Below, piece after piece: positions 1 to 6,894 of a stretch of DNA of 9,867 bases. The stretch is from JANNSW01 sp031431235. GTDB lineage: Bacteria > Pseudomonadota > Alphaproteobacteria > Rhizobiales > Hyphomicrobiaceae. The notes beneath the pieces are model-generated. The model saw only the letters and a list, made by a program, of their open reading frames with translations, was not told the origin of the DNA and ran no database searches. The stretch is taken from assembly GCA_031431235.1 (NCBI GenBank), contig JANPDA010000026.1, positions 1 through 9,867 of the forward strand. The letters are read 5' to 3'. How positions within the stretch are numbered: position 1 is the first letter of the stretch; each line of letters starts with the position of its first letter. A program made the position numbers and the translations under genes.

Positions 1-62
1 GCAATTCGACAGCTTCGTTTCGAACGCAGGCTCGCTCGAGAGTCCGCCAACCGACGTTCTCG

Positions 63-81
63 ATCCCGGTTTGATCGGGAT
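63..81. other. Inverted repeat upstream of the L,D-transpeptidase
   Basis: ATCCCG (63-68) and CGGGAT (76-81) can pair in a 6-bp stem with a 7-nt loop. No T-tract follows on either strand. It could be the end of an upstream transcript or a leader structure. It overlaps the possible TTG start at 71, which slightly favours the ATG at 119. The role is unproven. Confidence 0.3.
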
Positions 82-118
82 ATCGCATTTGCCGGCCAGC
101 GAAAGGTTTTCGCCCAGG

Positions 119-1462
119 ATGTCATCGCGCCGTATCAATGAGCTTGCCAGAGTGGCCGGCGCTGCGCTCGCACTGCTGTGTGCCTCAGGATCGATGTCGA
201 CACCTCGAGCCGAGGCCGATCGCAGCGAGCAGCTCACCAAACGCCAGCTGCAAGGCCAGACGCTCGATCAAGCCGCTGCCCAGGCCGAGCGTGACGGGGC
301 CCGCAAAGCCGAGGCGGCCCTGCTCGATCAGCTGACGACGAAATCAGTGCTGGTCACCTTCGAGAACCAGCAGGCAATGGTGGGCGCCATCGCGAAGTAT
401 CAGACGATCGTCGGCAGGGGCGGCTGGCAGACCATCCCCAAAGTCCGCACGTTGCGCCCAGGCGATTCGAACGAAGCCGTTGCCTACCTGCGCGCGCGCC
501 TCGAGGTGACCGACAAGCTGCCGCCCGGCAGCAGCGACGCCTATCTGTTCGACGAGGAGGTCACGAAGGCCGTGCAGCGCTTCCAGCGCCGGCACGGCTT
601 GGCGCCGACCGGCAACGTCGACCGGCGCACGCTGGCGGCGCTCAACGTCCCGGCGTCGGCGCGCCTGCAGCAATTGCGCATCAACATCCAGCGCATGCGC
701 GACCTGCTGCAGGAGGGGCTGCCGGCCCGGTATGTGATGGTGAACATCCCGGCCTACGAGCTGCAGGCGGTGGATGGGGGAACGGTCGGGCTATCGAGCC
801 GGGTGATCGTCGGTCGGCTGGAGCGGCCGACGCCGACGGTGCACGCCAAGATCAAGGGTCTGAACTTCTTTCCCTACTGGAATGTGCCCGACAGCATCGC
901 GTTCGGCGATCTGGTGCCGAAGCTGCACAAGGAGCCCGACTATCTCGGGCGCGAACGGATCCGGGTCTTCACCACCTGGAAAGGCACTGAGCTCGATCCC
1001 AACGTCGTCAATTGGAACCTGCCCGAAACACAGGCCTACAAGTTCCGCCAGGATCCGGGTCCGCAGAACGCACTCGGCCTCGTGCGCATCGACATGCCCA
1101 ACGAGCATACCGTTTACATGCACGACACGCCTTTGAAGAAATTGTTCGACCAGGCGGCGCGCCCGTTCAGTGCGGGTTGTGTGCGGGTGCATAAAGTGTT
1201 CGAGCTCGTCACCTGGCTCGCCAGCTTCAACGGCGACTGGGACCGTGCGCGGGTCGACAGCGTGGTGCTGTCCAACCAGCCAATGGACGTGGCGCTCAGC
1301 CAGGAGGTCGATGTGCTGTTCGTCTACCTCACATCCTGGGTGCTGCCGAACGGCGACGTCAACTTCCGCGACGATATCTATGGGCGCGATGGCGACGAGA
1401 ATGCGCGCGACCGCGAGGATCGCGAGCAGGCGCCCGACGACAGTTTCCGGCTGGCGCCGTGA
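119..1462 (+). CDS. Exported L,D-transpeptidase, YcbB/YkuD type, with peptidoglycan-binding domain
   Basis: This enzyme would make 3-3 (L,D) cross-links in peptidoglycan, or attach proteins to it, in the periplasm. From the ATG at 119 the protein has 447 residues. Residues 1-33 form a signal peptide (arginines at 4-5, hydrophobic stretch around 11-25). A PG_binding_1 domain covers about 112-176 (LRPGDSNEAV to TLAALNV). The YkuD catalytic domain covers about 205-390 and carries the His-335 motif (YMHDTP) and catalytic Cys-354 in SAGCVRV. A highly charged tail rich in Asp, Glu and Arg ends the protein. The frame is open to the left edge, with a TTG at 71, but only the ATG at 119 puts the signal peptide at the N-terminus; GAAAGG lies 13 bases upstream. 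The protein is shorter than E. coli LdtD (about 615 residues), mostly at the N-terminus. The 3' end converges on ackA, leaving 27 bp between them. The family is certain; the exact substrate is not. Confidence 0.93.
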   Translation: MSSRRINELARVAGAALALLCASGSMSTPRAEADRSEQLTKRQLQGQTLDQAAAQAERDGARKAEAALLDQLTTKSVLVTFENQQAMVGAIAKYQTIVGRGGWQTIPKVRTLRPGDSNEAVAYLRARLEVTDKLPPGSSDAYLFDEEVTKAVQRFQRRHGLAPTGNVDRRTLAALNVPASARLQQLRINIQRMRDLLQEGLPARYVMVNIPAYELQAVDGGTVGLSSRVIVGRLERPTPTVHAKIKGLNFFPYWNVPDSIAFGDLVPKLHKEPDYLGRERIRVFTTWKGTELDPNVVNWNLPETQAYKFRQDPGPQNALGLVRIDMPNEHTVYMHDTPLKKLFDQAARPFSAGCVRVHKVFELVTWLASFNGDWDRARVDSVVLSNQPMDVALSQEVDVLFVYLTSWVLPNGDVNFRDDIYGRDGDENARDREDREQAPDDSFRLAP

Positions 1463-1489
1463 AGCTCGGCTGGAGGCAGTGGTCTCCGT

Positions 1490-2686
1490 CTATTCGACTG
1501 TCGACTCCCGACTGCCGACTGCCGCGGTGTGGCGCGCGATCATCGCCTCCTCGTTGGTGCGGATGACGAGCACACGGACGCGGGAGCGATCGGACGAGAT
1601 GATGGTCTCGGCGCGGCGATTGCGGGTCTCGTCGAGCTCGATGCCGATCCATTCAAAACCGGCGCAGACCCGCTCGCGGACGCGGGCGGCATTCTCGCCG
1701 ATGCCGCCGCAGAACACCACCGCATCGAGCCCGGAGAGGATCGCTGTCATGGCGCCGAGCTCGCGCCGGATCCGGAAGACGAAATAGTCGATCGCCTGCT
1801 GGGCTTCCGTCGTGCCGGCGGCTTCCAGCTCGCGCATGTCGTGGCTCAATCCCGAGAGCCCGAGCAGGCCCGAGCGGCGATAGAGCAGATCCTCGATCTG
1901 CTTGGCGGACATGCCCTTCTCACCCATCAGGTAGAGCAGCACGCCCGGATCGAGCTGGCCGCAGCGTGTGCCCATCGGCAGACCGTCGAGAGCGGAAAAG
2001 CCCATGGTGGAGGCAACGCTCTGGCCGCCATTGATCGCGCACATGGAAGCGCCGTTGCCGAGATGGGCGACGACGACACGACCGGCCGCGTGGTGCGGCG
2101 CGATGCGGGCGAGCTCACCGGTCACGTATTCGTAGGAGAGGCCGTGAAAGCCGTAGCGGCGCACACCCTCGTCGTAGAAGGAGCGCGGCAGGGCAAAGGT
2201 GTCGTTCACCCAGGGTTGCTGGCGATGGAAGGCGGTGTCGAAACAGGCAACCTGCACCGCGTTGGGGAACGCCGATCGTGCGGCTGCAATGCCTGAGAGG
2301 TTGTGCGGCTGGTGGAGCGGCGCGAGGGGCGACAGCGCTTCGAGCTCGGCAATGATGGCGGCATCGAGGACGACCGGTGCCGAGTAGCGGATGCCACCAT
2401 GCACGACGCGGTGGCCGACGGCGCCGACGGGCGATTTCGGCAAGGCGCCCTCGATCAACGCGAGGATCACGCCGACTGCCTCGGGGTGGCCGCGCACCTC
2501 GTTGGCGTCGAGTTGCTGGTTGGCAAGGATCGCTCCCTGCTTCGAGCGCGCGATCAGGCGTGGACGCGAGCCCAGCCCCTCGACCTGGCCGCGGGCCAGC
2601 TCAGACATGTTGCGCCCGGATCGGAAGAGCGCGAATTTGAGCGAGGAGGAGCCCGCGTTGAGGGTGAGTATTCGCGGCGCGGCCAT
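1490..2686 (-). CDS. ackA: Acetate kinase
   Basis: AckA interconverts acetate + ATP and acetyl phosphate + ADP in the cytoplasm, normally paired with phosphotransacetylase or phosphoketolase. The product is 398 residues, the usual length. The ASKHA signatures are complete: LTLNAGSSSLKF (7-18, Asn-10), GHRVVHGG (91-98, Arg-93), FDTAFH (149-154, Asp-150), RRYGFHG (176-182, His-181), AHLGNGAS (207-214), MGTRCGQLDPG (238-248, Arg-241), FCGGIGEN (325-332) and RTNEE (376-380, Glu-379/380). By alignment with the Methanosarcina enzyme these are the phosphate, acetate and Mg-ATP ligands. The frame opens upstream to 2767, but the extra 27 residues look non-coding and the family begins at MAAPRI. The Shine-Dalgarno site is weak. 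No pta or xfp is in the window. The last eight codons lie in a 7-bp tandem repeat, so the C-terminal tail GSRESTVE is probably not conserved. Confidence 0.96.
   Translation of the reverse strand: MAAPRILTLNAGSSSLKFALFRSGRNMSELARGQVEGLGSRPRLIARSKQGAILANQQLDANEVRGHPEAVGVILALIEGALPKSPVGAVGHRVVHGGIRYSAPVVLDAAIIAELEALSPLAPLHQPHNLSGIAAARSAFPNAVQVACFDTAFHRQQPWVNDTFALPRSFYDEGVRRYGFHGLSYEYVTGELARIAPHHAAGRVVVAHLGNGASMCAINGGQSVASTMGFSALDGLPMGTRCGQLDPGVLLYLMGEKGMSAKQIEDLLYRRSGLLGLSGLSHDMRELEAAGTTEAQQAIDYFVFRIRRELGAMTAILSGLDAVVFCGGIGENAARVRERVCAGFEWIGIELDETRNRRAETIISSDRSRVRVLVIRTNEEAMIARHTAAVGSRESTVE
1495..1522. repeat. Tandem 7-bp repeat, four units, in the 3' end of ackA
   Basis: Four consecutive heptamers read CGACTGT, CGACTCC, CGACTGC and CGACTGC on the plus strand, sharing the core CGACT. 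They lie inside the last codons of ackA, just before its stop (1490-1492), and near the convergent junction with the transpeptidase gene. A repeat of 7 bp does not preserve reading frame, so copy-number change would alter the AckA tail. Confidence 0.75.
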
Positions 2687-2751
2687 GGCGGTCCAAATGC
2701 TGGGGGTCGAGGGAGAGCATGCCGGTTGGGCGGACCGGTCACAAGCGCCAG

Positions 2752-2780
2752 ACTGTCGTCCTGACACACGCCACTGTGAA
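2752..2780 (-). promoter_or_regulatory. Candidate sigma-70 promoter of ackA
   Basis: On the minus strand, TTCACA (2775-2780, 5 of 6 to the -35 consensus) is followed by a 17-nt spacer and GACAGT (2752-2757, 3 of 6 to the -10). Transcription would start near 2745, giving a leader of about 60 nt. That leader contains a short inverted repeat, CCGGT (2722-2726) and ACCGG (2734-2738). This is a motif match only. I found no convincing promoter for the divergent gene at 2835 in the same 148-bp gap. Confidence 0.35.
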
Positions 2781-2834
2781 CAGCGAGCGTTGGTTGGGCG
2801 TTGTAGCCTTTGCGCTTGGTTCCAGGAGTATCAG

Positions 2835-3788
2835 ATGTCGATCCAAAAGCTGATGGCGGTGCTGTTGCTCGCATCACTGCTCCCACTGCCCGCCCTCGCT
2901 GCCGACGATCTCACGGGGCACGCGTTTCCGTTTGCCGCCTATGAAAAAATCGACAAGCAGATCGTGGACGTCGATGGCAGCCGGATCGAGGTCGCTTTCG
3001 GCCCTGGCGAGCTGAAGCTCGATCGCGGCAAGATCCTCGACTGGATCGGCGCATCGGCGCGCGCGATCGTCACCTATTACGGGCGCTTTCCGGTCAAATC
3101 GTTGAAGCTGCTGGTGGTCGCGCGCGAGGGCGACAAAGTCATGTTCGGGCAGGCGTTCGGCGAGGACGATGCCGCGATCCGCGTCTACCTCGGGACCTTC
3201 GCTGACGAGAAGGCGCTGAAGGACGACTGGATCCTGGTGCACGAGATGGTGCATCTCGCCTTCCCGCGGCTGGCGGAGCGGCACAACTGGCTGTCGGAAG
3301 GGCTCGCGGTCTACGTCGAGTCGATCGCGCGGGTGCAGTCGGGCGATCTGAGCGAAGAGGAGATCTGGTCGGGCTTCCTGCGCGGCATTCCGCGCGGGTT
3401 GCCGCAGGCTGGCGATCGCGGGCTCGACAACACGCCGACCTGGGGTCGCACCTATTGGGGCGGGGCCCTCTTCTGCATGCTGGCCGACATCGAGATCCGG
3501 AAACGCACCGGCAATCGCATGGGGTTGCAGCAGGCTTTGCGCGGGGTGTTGGCGCAGACTAATTTCTCGGCGTTCTGGCCGATCGGCAAGGCGCTCGAGG
3601 CGGGAGACGAGGCGATCGGGGGAGAGGAGCTGATGCGCCTCTACGAGCGCTTGAAGGATACGCCCGAGCCGACCGACCTCGACGCGCTCTGGCGCGAGCT
3701 GGGCGTGACAGTGGAGGGGCGGACGGTGGTGTTGGATCCCAAGGCGCCTGCTGCCGCGATCCGGAGCGCAATCGTGAGGAGAGGTTGA
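2835..3788 (+). CDS. Exported HExxH zinc metallopeptidase-like protein (peptidase MA-like)
   Basis: This is a likely periplasmic or secreted zinc peptidase of 317 residues. Residues 1-23 are a clear signal peptide with a hydrophobic core (LMAVLLLASLL) and an ALA-A cleavage site. The zinc site is HEMVH (136-140), with His-136, His-140 and catalytic Glu-137. A glutamate follows at 155 in WLSEGLAVY, which fits a gluzincin third ligand and the EGxAxY pattern of peptidase MA-like families. The rest has no motif I can assign, and the substrate is unknown. The frame is open back to 2391, but that stretch is antisense to ackA. The ATG at 2835 has a good ribosome site, AGGAG at 2824-2828, six bases upstream, and it starts the signal peptide. 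The gene is divergent from ackA and is followed after 92 bp by the kelch gene. The protease fold is well supported; actual proteolysis is inferred. Confidence 0.85.
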   Translation: MSIQKLMAVLLLASLLPLPALAADDLTGHAFPFAAYEKIDKQIVDVDGSRIEVAFGPGELKLDRGKILDWIGASARAIVTYYGRFPVKSLKLLVVAREGDKVMFGQAFGEDDAAIRVYLGTFADEKALKDDWILVHEMVHLAFPRLAERHNWLSEGLAVYVESIARVQSGDLSEEEIWSGFLRGIPRGLPQAGDRGLDNTPTWGRTYWGGALFCMLADIEIRKRTGNRMGLQQALRGVLAQTNFSAFWPIGKALEAGDEAIGGEELMRLYERLKDTPEPTDLDALWRELGVTVEGRTVVLDPKAPAAAIRSAIVRRG

Positions 3789-3811
3789 GCGCAACGCCTG
3801 GACGCGACTTG

Positions 3812-3820
3812 TGCTATTCT
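3812..3820 (+). promoter_or_regulatory. Candidate extended -10 promoter of the kelch gene
   Basis: TG-C-TATTCT (3812-3820) matches an extended -10 element, with TATTCT matching 4 of 6 to TATAAT. The -35 region has no good match, as is tolerated for extended -10 promoters. It lies 60 bp before the ATG at 3881, so the kelch gene may be transcribed separately from the peptidase gene. Confidence 0.4.
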
Positions 3821-3880
3821 CGGTCCGGCTAACCATCCGGGCAATTGCTACTCACGCAATCTAGGGAGCTGAACGAACCC

Positions 3881-4612
3881 ATGCCCGCCGACCACGAGAT
3901 TTCAGCTTCGCCCCGAACGCGCTATGGCATCGCGAATGCCGAGCGGGTCGAGAACGCGATCTGGCTGCGATCGATCGATGGCGACTGGTCGGGATCGAAG
4001 CTTCGCACGCACCTCGGCCTCGAGCTCGAGGAAGCACAGTTCCGGTCGGACTTCGCCCACTCGTCCTACCGGCAGGCGCTCCCAGGACCATTCTGGAGCT
4101 GGATACGCTTCGGCCGCACGAGCACGACCTTGCCTGACGGGCGCGTGATCCTCATCGCCGGCGAGCACGAGGATTTCTACGACCCCGACTTCTGCATCTA
4201 CAATGACGTCGTCGTCGAGCATCCCGACGGCCGGCGGGAGTCCTACCTTTACCCGAAAGAGGTTTTCCCTCCGACCGACTTCCACAGCGCAACGCTTGTC
4301 GGAACTGACATCGTGCTGATTGGCTCACTCGGCTATCTGGATCTCCGCCGGTTCGGGGAAACGCAGGTGCTTCGCCTCGACACCGTGACCTTGCGCATCG
4401 AGCCGGTCGCGACAACGGGCGAGCAGCCTGGATGGATCTCGCGGCACACGGCGCAACTGCATGGGGATCGGTCAATTGTGGTCGCCGGCGGCATTATCTG
4501 TCTCTCGAAGCAACACAAGGGTCCGAGCCAACGCCGGTTCGAGCTGGATTTGACAACCAAAGCATGGCGACGCCTCGATGATGCCGAAGATGGCTCGACG
4601 CCGATCGGTTAG
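3881..4612 (+). CDS. Short kelch-repeat protein of unknown function
   Basis: The 243-residue product has no signal peptide or membrane segment, so it is probably cytoplasmic. Three kelch-type strand pairs of the form TxLxDGxVxLxGG recur at about 53-residue intervals: 82-95 (TTLPDGRVILIAGE), 137-150 (ATLVGTDIVLIGSL) and 190-204 (TAQLHGDRSIVVAGG). Between them are LYPKEVFPPTDFHSA (123-137) and WISRHTAQL (185-193), which are probably family-specific. Kelch motifs usually build beta-propellers that bind proteins or sugars; three blades cannot close a propeller, so the protein may oligomerise or form a partial fold. I chose the ATG at 3881, with AGGGAG 12 bases upstream; a TTG at 3845 in frame is possible. 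The 3' third appears less GC-rich than the neighbours by eye. The gene converges on the permease gene with a 62-bp gap. Kelch assignment is likely, function unknown. Confidence 0.75.
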   Translation: MPADHEISASPRTRYGIANAERVENAIWLRSIDGDWSGSKLRTHLGLELEEAQFRSDFAHSSYRQALPGPFWSWIRFGRTSTTLPDGRVILIAGEHEDFYDPDFCIYNDVVVEHPDGRRESYLYPKEVFPPTDFHSATLVGTDIVLIGSLGYLDLRRFGETQVLRLDTVTLRIEPVATTGEQPGWISRHTAQLHGDRSIVVAGGIICLSKQHKGPSQRRFELDLTTKAWRRLDDAEDGSTPIG

Positions 4613-4674
4613 CCCGCCGATCGCGCGCACCAGCATCGCTCCGATCCCGTCACCAGGCTAGGGCGAATTGGTCT

Positions 4675-5610
4675 TCACCCCATCGCCCACAGCAACCCCG
4701 AGACCGTCACCGCCGCAAGCGCCGTGCCGAGCGCAACCGCTCCCGACACGACTCCGACCGCCTGCTCGTAGCGGCTCGCGAACAGGAACGCATTCGCCCC
4801 GGTCGGGCAGGCAGCGAGCAGCACGACGACGCCGGCCGAAACCGGCGGCAACGCGAACACCCAAGTGGCGAGCACATAGGCAAACATCGGGAAGGCAACG
4901 AGCTTCACGCCCGTGACCAGGGCGACCGCCCCGAGCTGGCCACGCACCTCGAAGTGGGCCAGGCTCATGCCGAGCGCGAACAGGGCGCCTGGAATGGCCG
5001 CCGCTCCCAGCATGGCAATCATCTTGTCGGGAATGGGCGCGATGCCGAGCCCGGTCAGTCGCCAGACGCCCCCCGCGATCACGCCGAGCACGACCGGATT
5101 GAGTGCCAGATCCCAGCCGAGCGCTTTCATTTTGGGCGCGAGGGGAACACCCCGCTCGCTCAAGGCCCATTCCGCCTGCAGCGTCGCCACCAGCCAGAGC
5201 AACGGCGCGTGCAGCGCAACGAGGAGGGCGAGGGGCGCCGCGGCCGACTCGCCGAAATGACTGAGACCAAGCGGAATGCCGAGCATCACGGTGTTGCCGA
5301 AGGTCGCGGCCATCGAGAGCGCCGCGATCTCGACCGGGGGACGAGCGAGCAGGCGCCCCGCGCAAACGGTCGCCAGCACCCAGGTCATCCCGCTCGCCAG
5401 GAAGAAAGCCGCGAGAATGGCGAGCGGGGCGCCCTCGACTGGCGGCGCGGTCACCATGGTGCGGAACAGCAGCGCCGGCATGGCAATGGTAAAGATGAAC
5501 TCACTTAGACCTCTGCCTGCTGGCTGGGAGACGATGCTGAAGCGCGCGGCGATGAAGCCGACCAGGATGAGCCCGAACACGGGCAGGACGGTGGTGAGGA
5601 CAGAGGACAT
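4675..5610 (-). CDS. AEC-family (auxin efflux carrier-like) transporter
   Basis: This is an inner-membrane secondary transporter of the AEC family (Mem_trans), 311 residues long, the family's usual length. Bacterial members export or import small carboxylates such as malate or malonate; the substrate here cannot be read from sequence. About ten hydrophobic segments are visible, near residues 5-22, 36-54, 62-82, 96-116, 124-145, 169-187, 197-217, 227-250, 255-275 and 286-309. Two family signatures are present: FGNTVMLGIPLG (104-115), equivalent to the usual ANTGxxGIP, and ACPTGANAFLFASRY (267-281). The halves on either side of the hydrophilic stretch 148-165 fit the inverted-repeat design. The start at 5610 lacks a clear Shine-Dalgarno sequence but begins the first membrane helix directly. 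It lies 184 bp downstream of the dipeptidase gene on the same strand, with a candidate promoter of its own, so it is probably a separate unit. Confidence 0.92.
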   Translation of the reverse strand: MSSVLTTVLPVFGLILVGFIAARFSIVSQPAGRGLSEFIFTIAMPALLFRTMVTAPPVEGAPLAILAAFFLASGMTWVLATVCAGRLLARPPVEIAALSMAATFGNTVMLGIPLGLSHFGESAAAPLALLVALHAPLLWLVATLQAEWALSERGVPLAPKMKALGWDLALNPVVLGVIAGGVWRLTGLGIAPIPDKMIAMLGAAAIPGALFALGMSLAHFEVRGQLGAVALVTGVKLVAFPMFAYVLATWVFALPPVSAGVVVLLAACPTGANAFLFASRYEQAVGVVSGAVALGTALAAVTVSGLLWAMG

Positions 5611-5646
5611 CGGGGGCGGGAGAGAGCCGTTGGAGCGATCCGGCAG

Positions 5647-5676
5647 GTTCTAGTCAGGAACGTCCGGCAAGGCCAA
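5647..5676 (-). promoter_or_regulatory. Candidate sigma-70 promoter of the AEC transporter gene
   Basis: On the minus strand, TTGGCC (5671-5676) and TAGAAC (5647-5652) each match their consensus at 4 of 6 positions and are 18 nt apart. This would place the transcript start near 5640, about 30 bases before the ATG at 5610. It sits inside the 184-bp gap 5611-5794, in which I see no gene or strong terminator. Confidence 0.4.
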
Positions 5677-5794
5677 TGCTTTCGCGGGCCTCGCAGGACG
5701 GGTCGAAAACGGAGACCCGGTGTGGGACGGCGGGATGGAGGTGTCGGGTCACGGGAAGGCTCGACCCAACCGAGGGAGGCGGCCCCGCGGATCC

Positions 5795-6850
5795 TCAGCT
5801 CTTGCGGGCCTCGAGCGCCTGGCGGAGCACGCGGGCGTAGTTGCCGATCGCGACGTTGCGGAGCGCAGCCTCGCTCATGCCGCGCAGGCGCATGAGGCCG
5901 ACGACATGCTGCAGATCGGCGTAGCTCACAATCGGCGGATTGACGGTTGCGTTCAAGTCGGTGCCGAAAGCGACGTGGTCATCGCCGAGCCAGCCGGCCA
6001 GCTCGGCCATGCGATCCGCATAGGCGTCGAGCGACGTGCCGACGTCGGAGCGCAGCGTCCAGAGGCCGATCACACCGCCCTTGGCGGCGATGGCGCGCGC
6101 ATCATCGAGCGTCAGTTGCCGCGCTTTGCCGACGGCCTGCCGCCAGCTCGGCTTGCCGCCTCTCGTCACCGAGCTGTGCGACCAGACCATCGGGAGATTC
6201 GATACCGCCAGCGCCTGATTGACGGCCTGGCTGGTGCAATGGGCGAGGTCGACCAGGATGCCTAGCCGGTTGCATTCGAGGATGACGTTGCGGCCGAGCT
6301 CGGTGAGACCGGCATGCTCGGGGCGCTCGGTCTGGAAGTCGCCGAGCCGGTTGCGAATGTAGTGCACCAGCTGCAGGTGGCGGATGCCAAGATCGTAGGC
6401 CGTCTGCAGATGGGCGAGGTCGTCGTCGAGGAAGCTGGCGCCCTCGACCGACAGCACCACATGGGGATCGCCTGCCAGCGCCCGGTCGATATCGGCAGGT
6501 ATCGTCGCGATCTTCAGCTTTTGATCGGCGATATGCTGCTTGATGCGGCCGAGCTCGGCACGGAACCATTCGAAGGCCTCGCCCGGTTTGGGCGTGCCGG
6601 TCTGCTTCAAGCCCTTCGATGAAGGGCGGATCCAGGGCACGTCGCCCACGAGCGACCAGGAGACGAGGCTCGCGTTCCCGCTTGCCATGAGCTTGCCGAG
6701 CGGCTGCTTGGCGGCCGGGTTCGGGCCAAAGAAGAAGAGGTGGAAATGCATGTCGGCGATGAGATCGACGTCGCCCGCAATTGCGGACGGGCCAAATGCG
6801 AAAGGCAAGGCAAATGCCGCTGCCAACAGACGCCGACGATCGATCGACAT
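5795..6850 (-). CDS. Tat-type exported membrane-dipeptidase family (M19) hydrolase
   Basis: M19 enzymes are zinc amidohydrolases that cleave dipeptides, including D-amino-acid ones. The product is 351 residues. The N-terminus DRRRLLAAAFALPFAF (4-19) resembles a Tat signal, with cleavage likely after AIA-26, so the enzyme would act folded in the periplasm. Metal-site positions can be matched to the family: His-35 and residue 37 in ADMHFH, Glu-136 in LSVEGA, His-204 in VDLAHC and His-225 in VWSHSS, plus Asp-298 in FGTDLN. The family's HxD is HxH here, so Asp is replaced by His-37. I chose the ATG at 6850 because GGAG (6861-6864) lies ten bases upstream and the signal begins there; an upstream ATG at 6889 adds 13 residues. 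It starts 44 bp after the papain-like gene on the same strand, so the two are probably cotranscribed. Family is firm; substrate is not. Confidence 0.92.
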   Translation of the reverse strand: MSIDRRRLLAAAFALPFAFGPSAIAGDVDLIADMHFHLFFFGPNPAAKQPLGKLMASGNASLVSWSLVGDVPWIRPSSKGLKQTGTPKPGEAFEWFRAELGRIKQHIADQKLKIATIPADIDRALAGDPHVVLSVEGASFLDDDLAHLQTAYDLGIRHLQLVHYIRNRLGDFQTERPEHAGLTELGRNVILECNRLGILVDLAHCTSQAVNQALAVSNLPMVWSHSSVTRGGKPSWRQAVGKARQLTLDDARAIAAKGGVIGLWTLRSDVGTSLDAYADRMAELAGWLGDDHVAFGTDLNATVNPPIVSYADLQHVVGLMRLRGMSEAALRNVAIGNYARVLRQALEARKS

Positions 6851-6894
6851 CGCTTTGTAGCTCCGGCTGAATTGCTCGGGCACGCGCAATTCGC

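Noticed and set aside
26..34. Lipoprotein signal on the transpeptidase (LLCAS)
   Set aside because: The residue before the cysteine is Leu, not Gly, Ala or Ser, so it is not a lipobox.
2391..2834. In-frame upstream extension of the HExxH peptidase gene
   Set aside because: It is antisense to the conserved N-terminal half of ackA, and the signal peptide and AGGAG site clearly mark 2835 as the start.
2874..3836. Long minus-strand reading frame (320 codons) opposite the peptidase gene
   Set aside because: It is an antisense shadow caused by high GC third positions; its Arg/His/Pro-rich product has no motif, and the plus-strand gene has a signal peptide and a zinc site.
4602..4623. CGATCGG / CCGATCG inverted repeat as terminator between the kelch and AEC genes
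   Set aside because: The stem is largely made of the self-palindromic CGATCG, overlaps the kelch stop codon, and has no T-tract on either strand.
5684..5813. Direct repeat GCGGGCCTCG at 5684-5693 and 5804-5813 as an attachment site or duplication
   Set aside because: It is only 10 bp in GC-rich sequence, one copy lies inside the dipeptidase codons, and there is no mobile gene between the copies.
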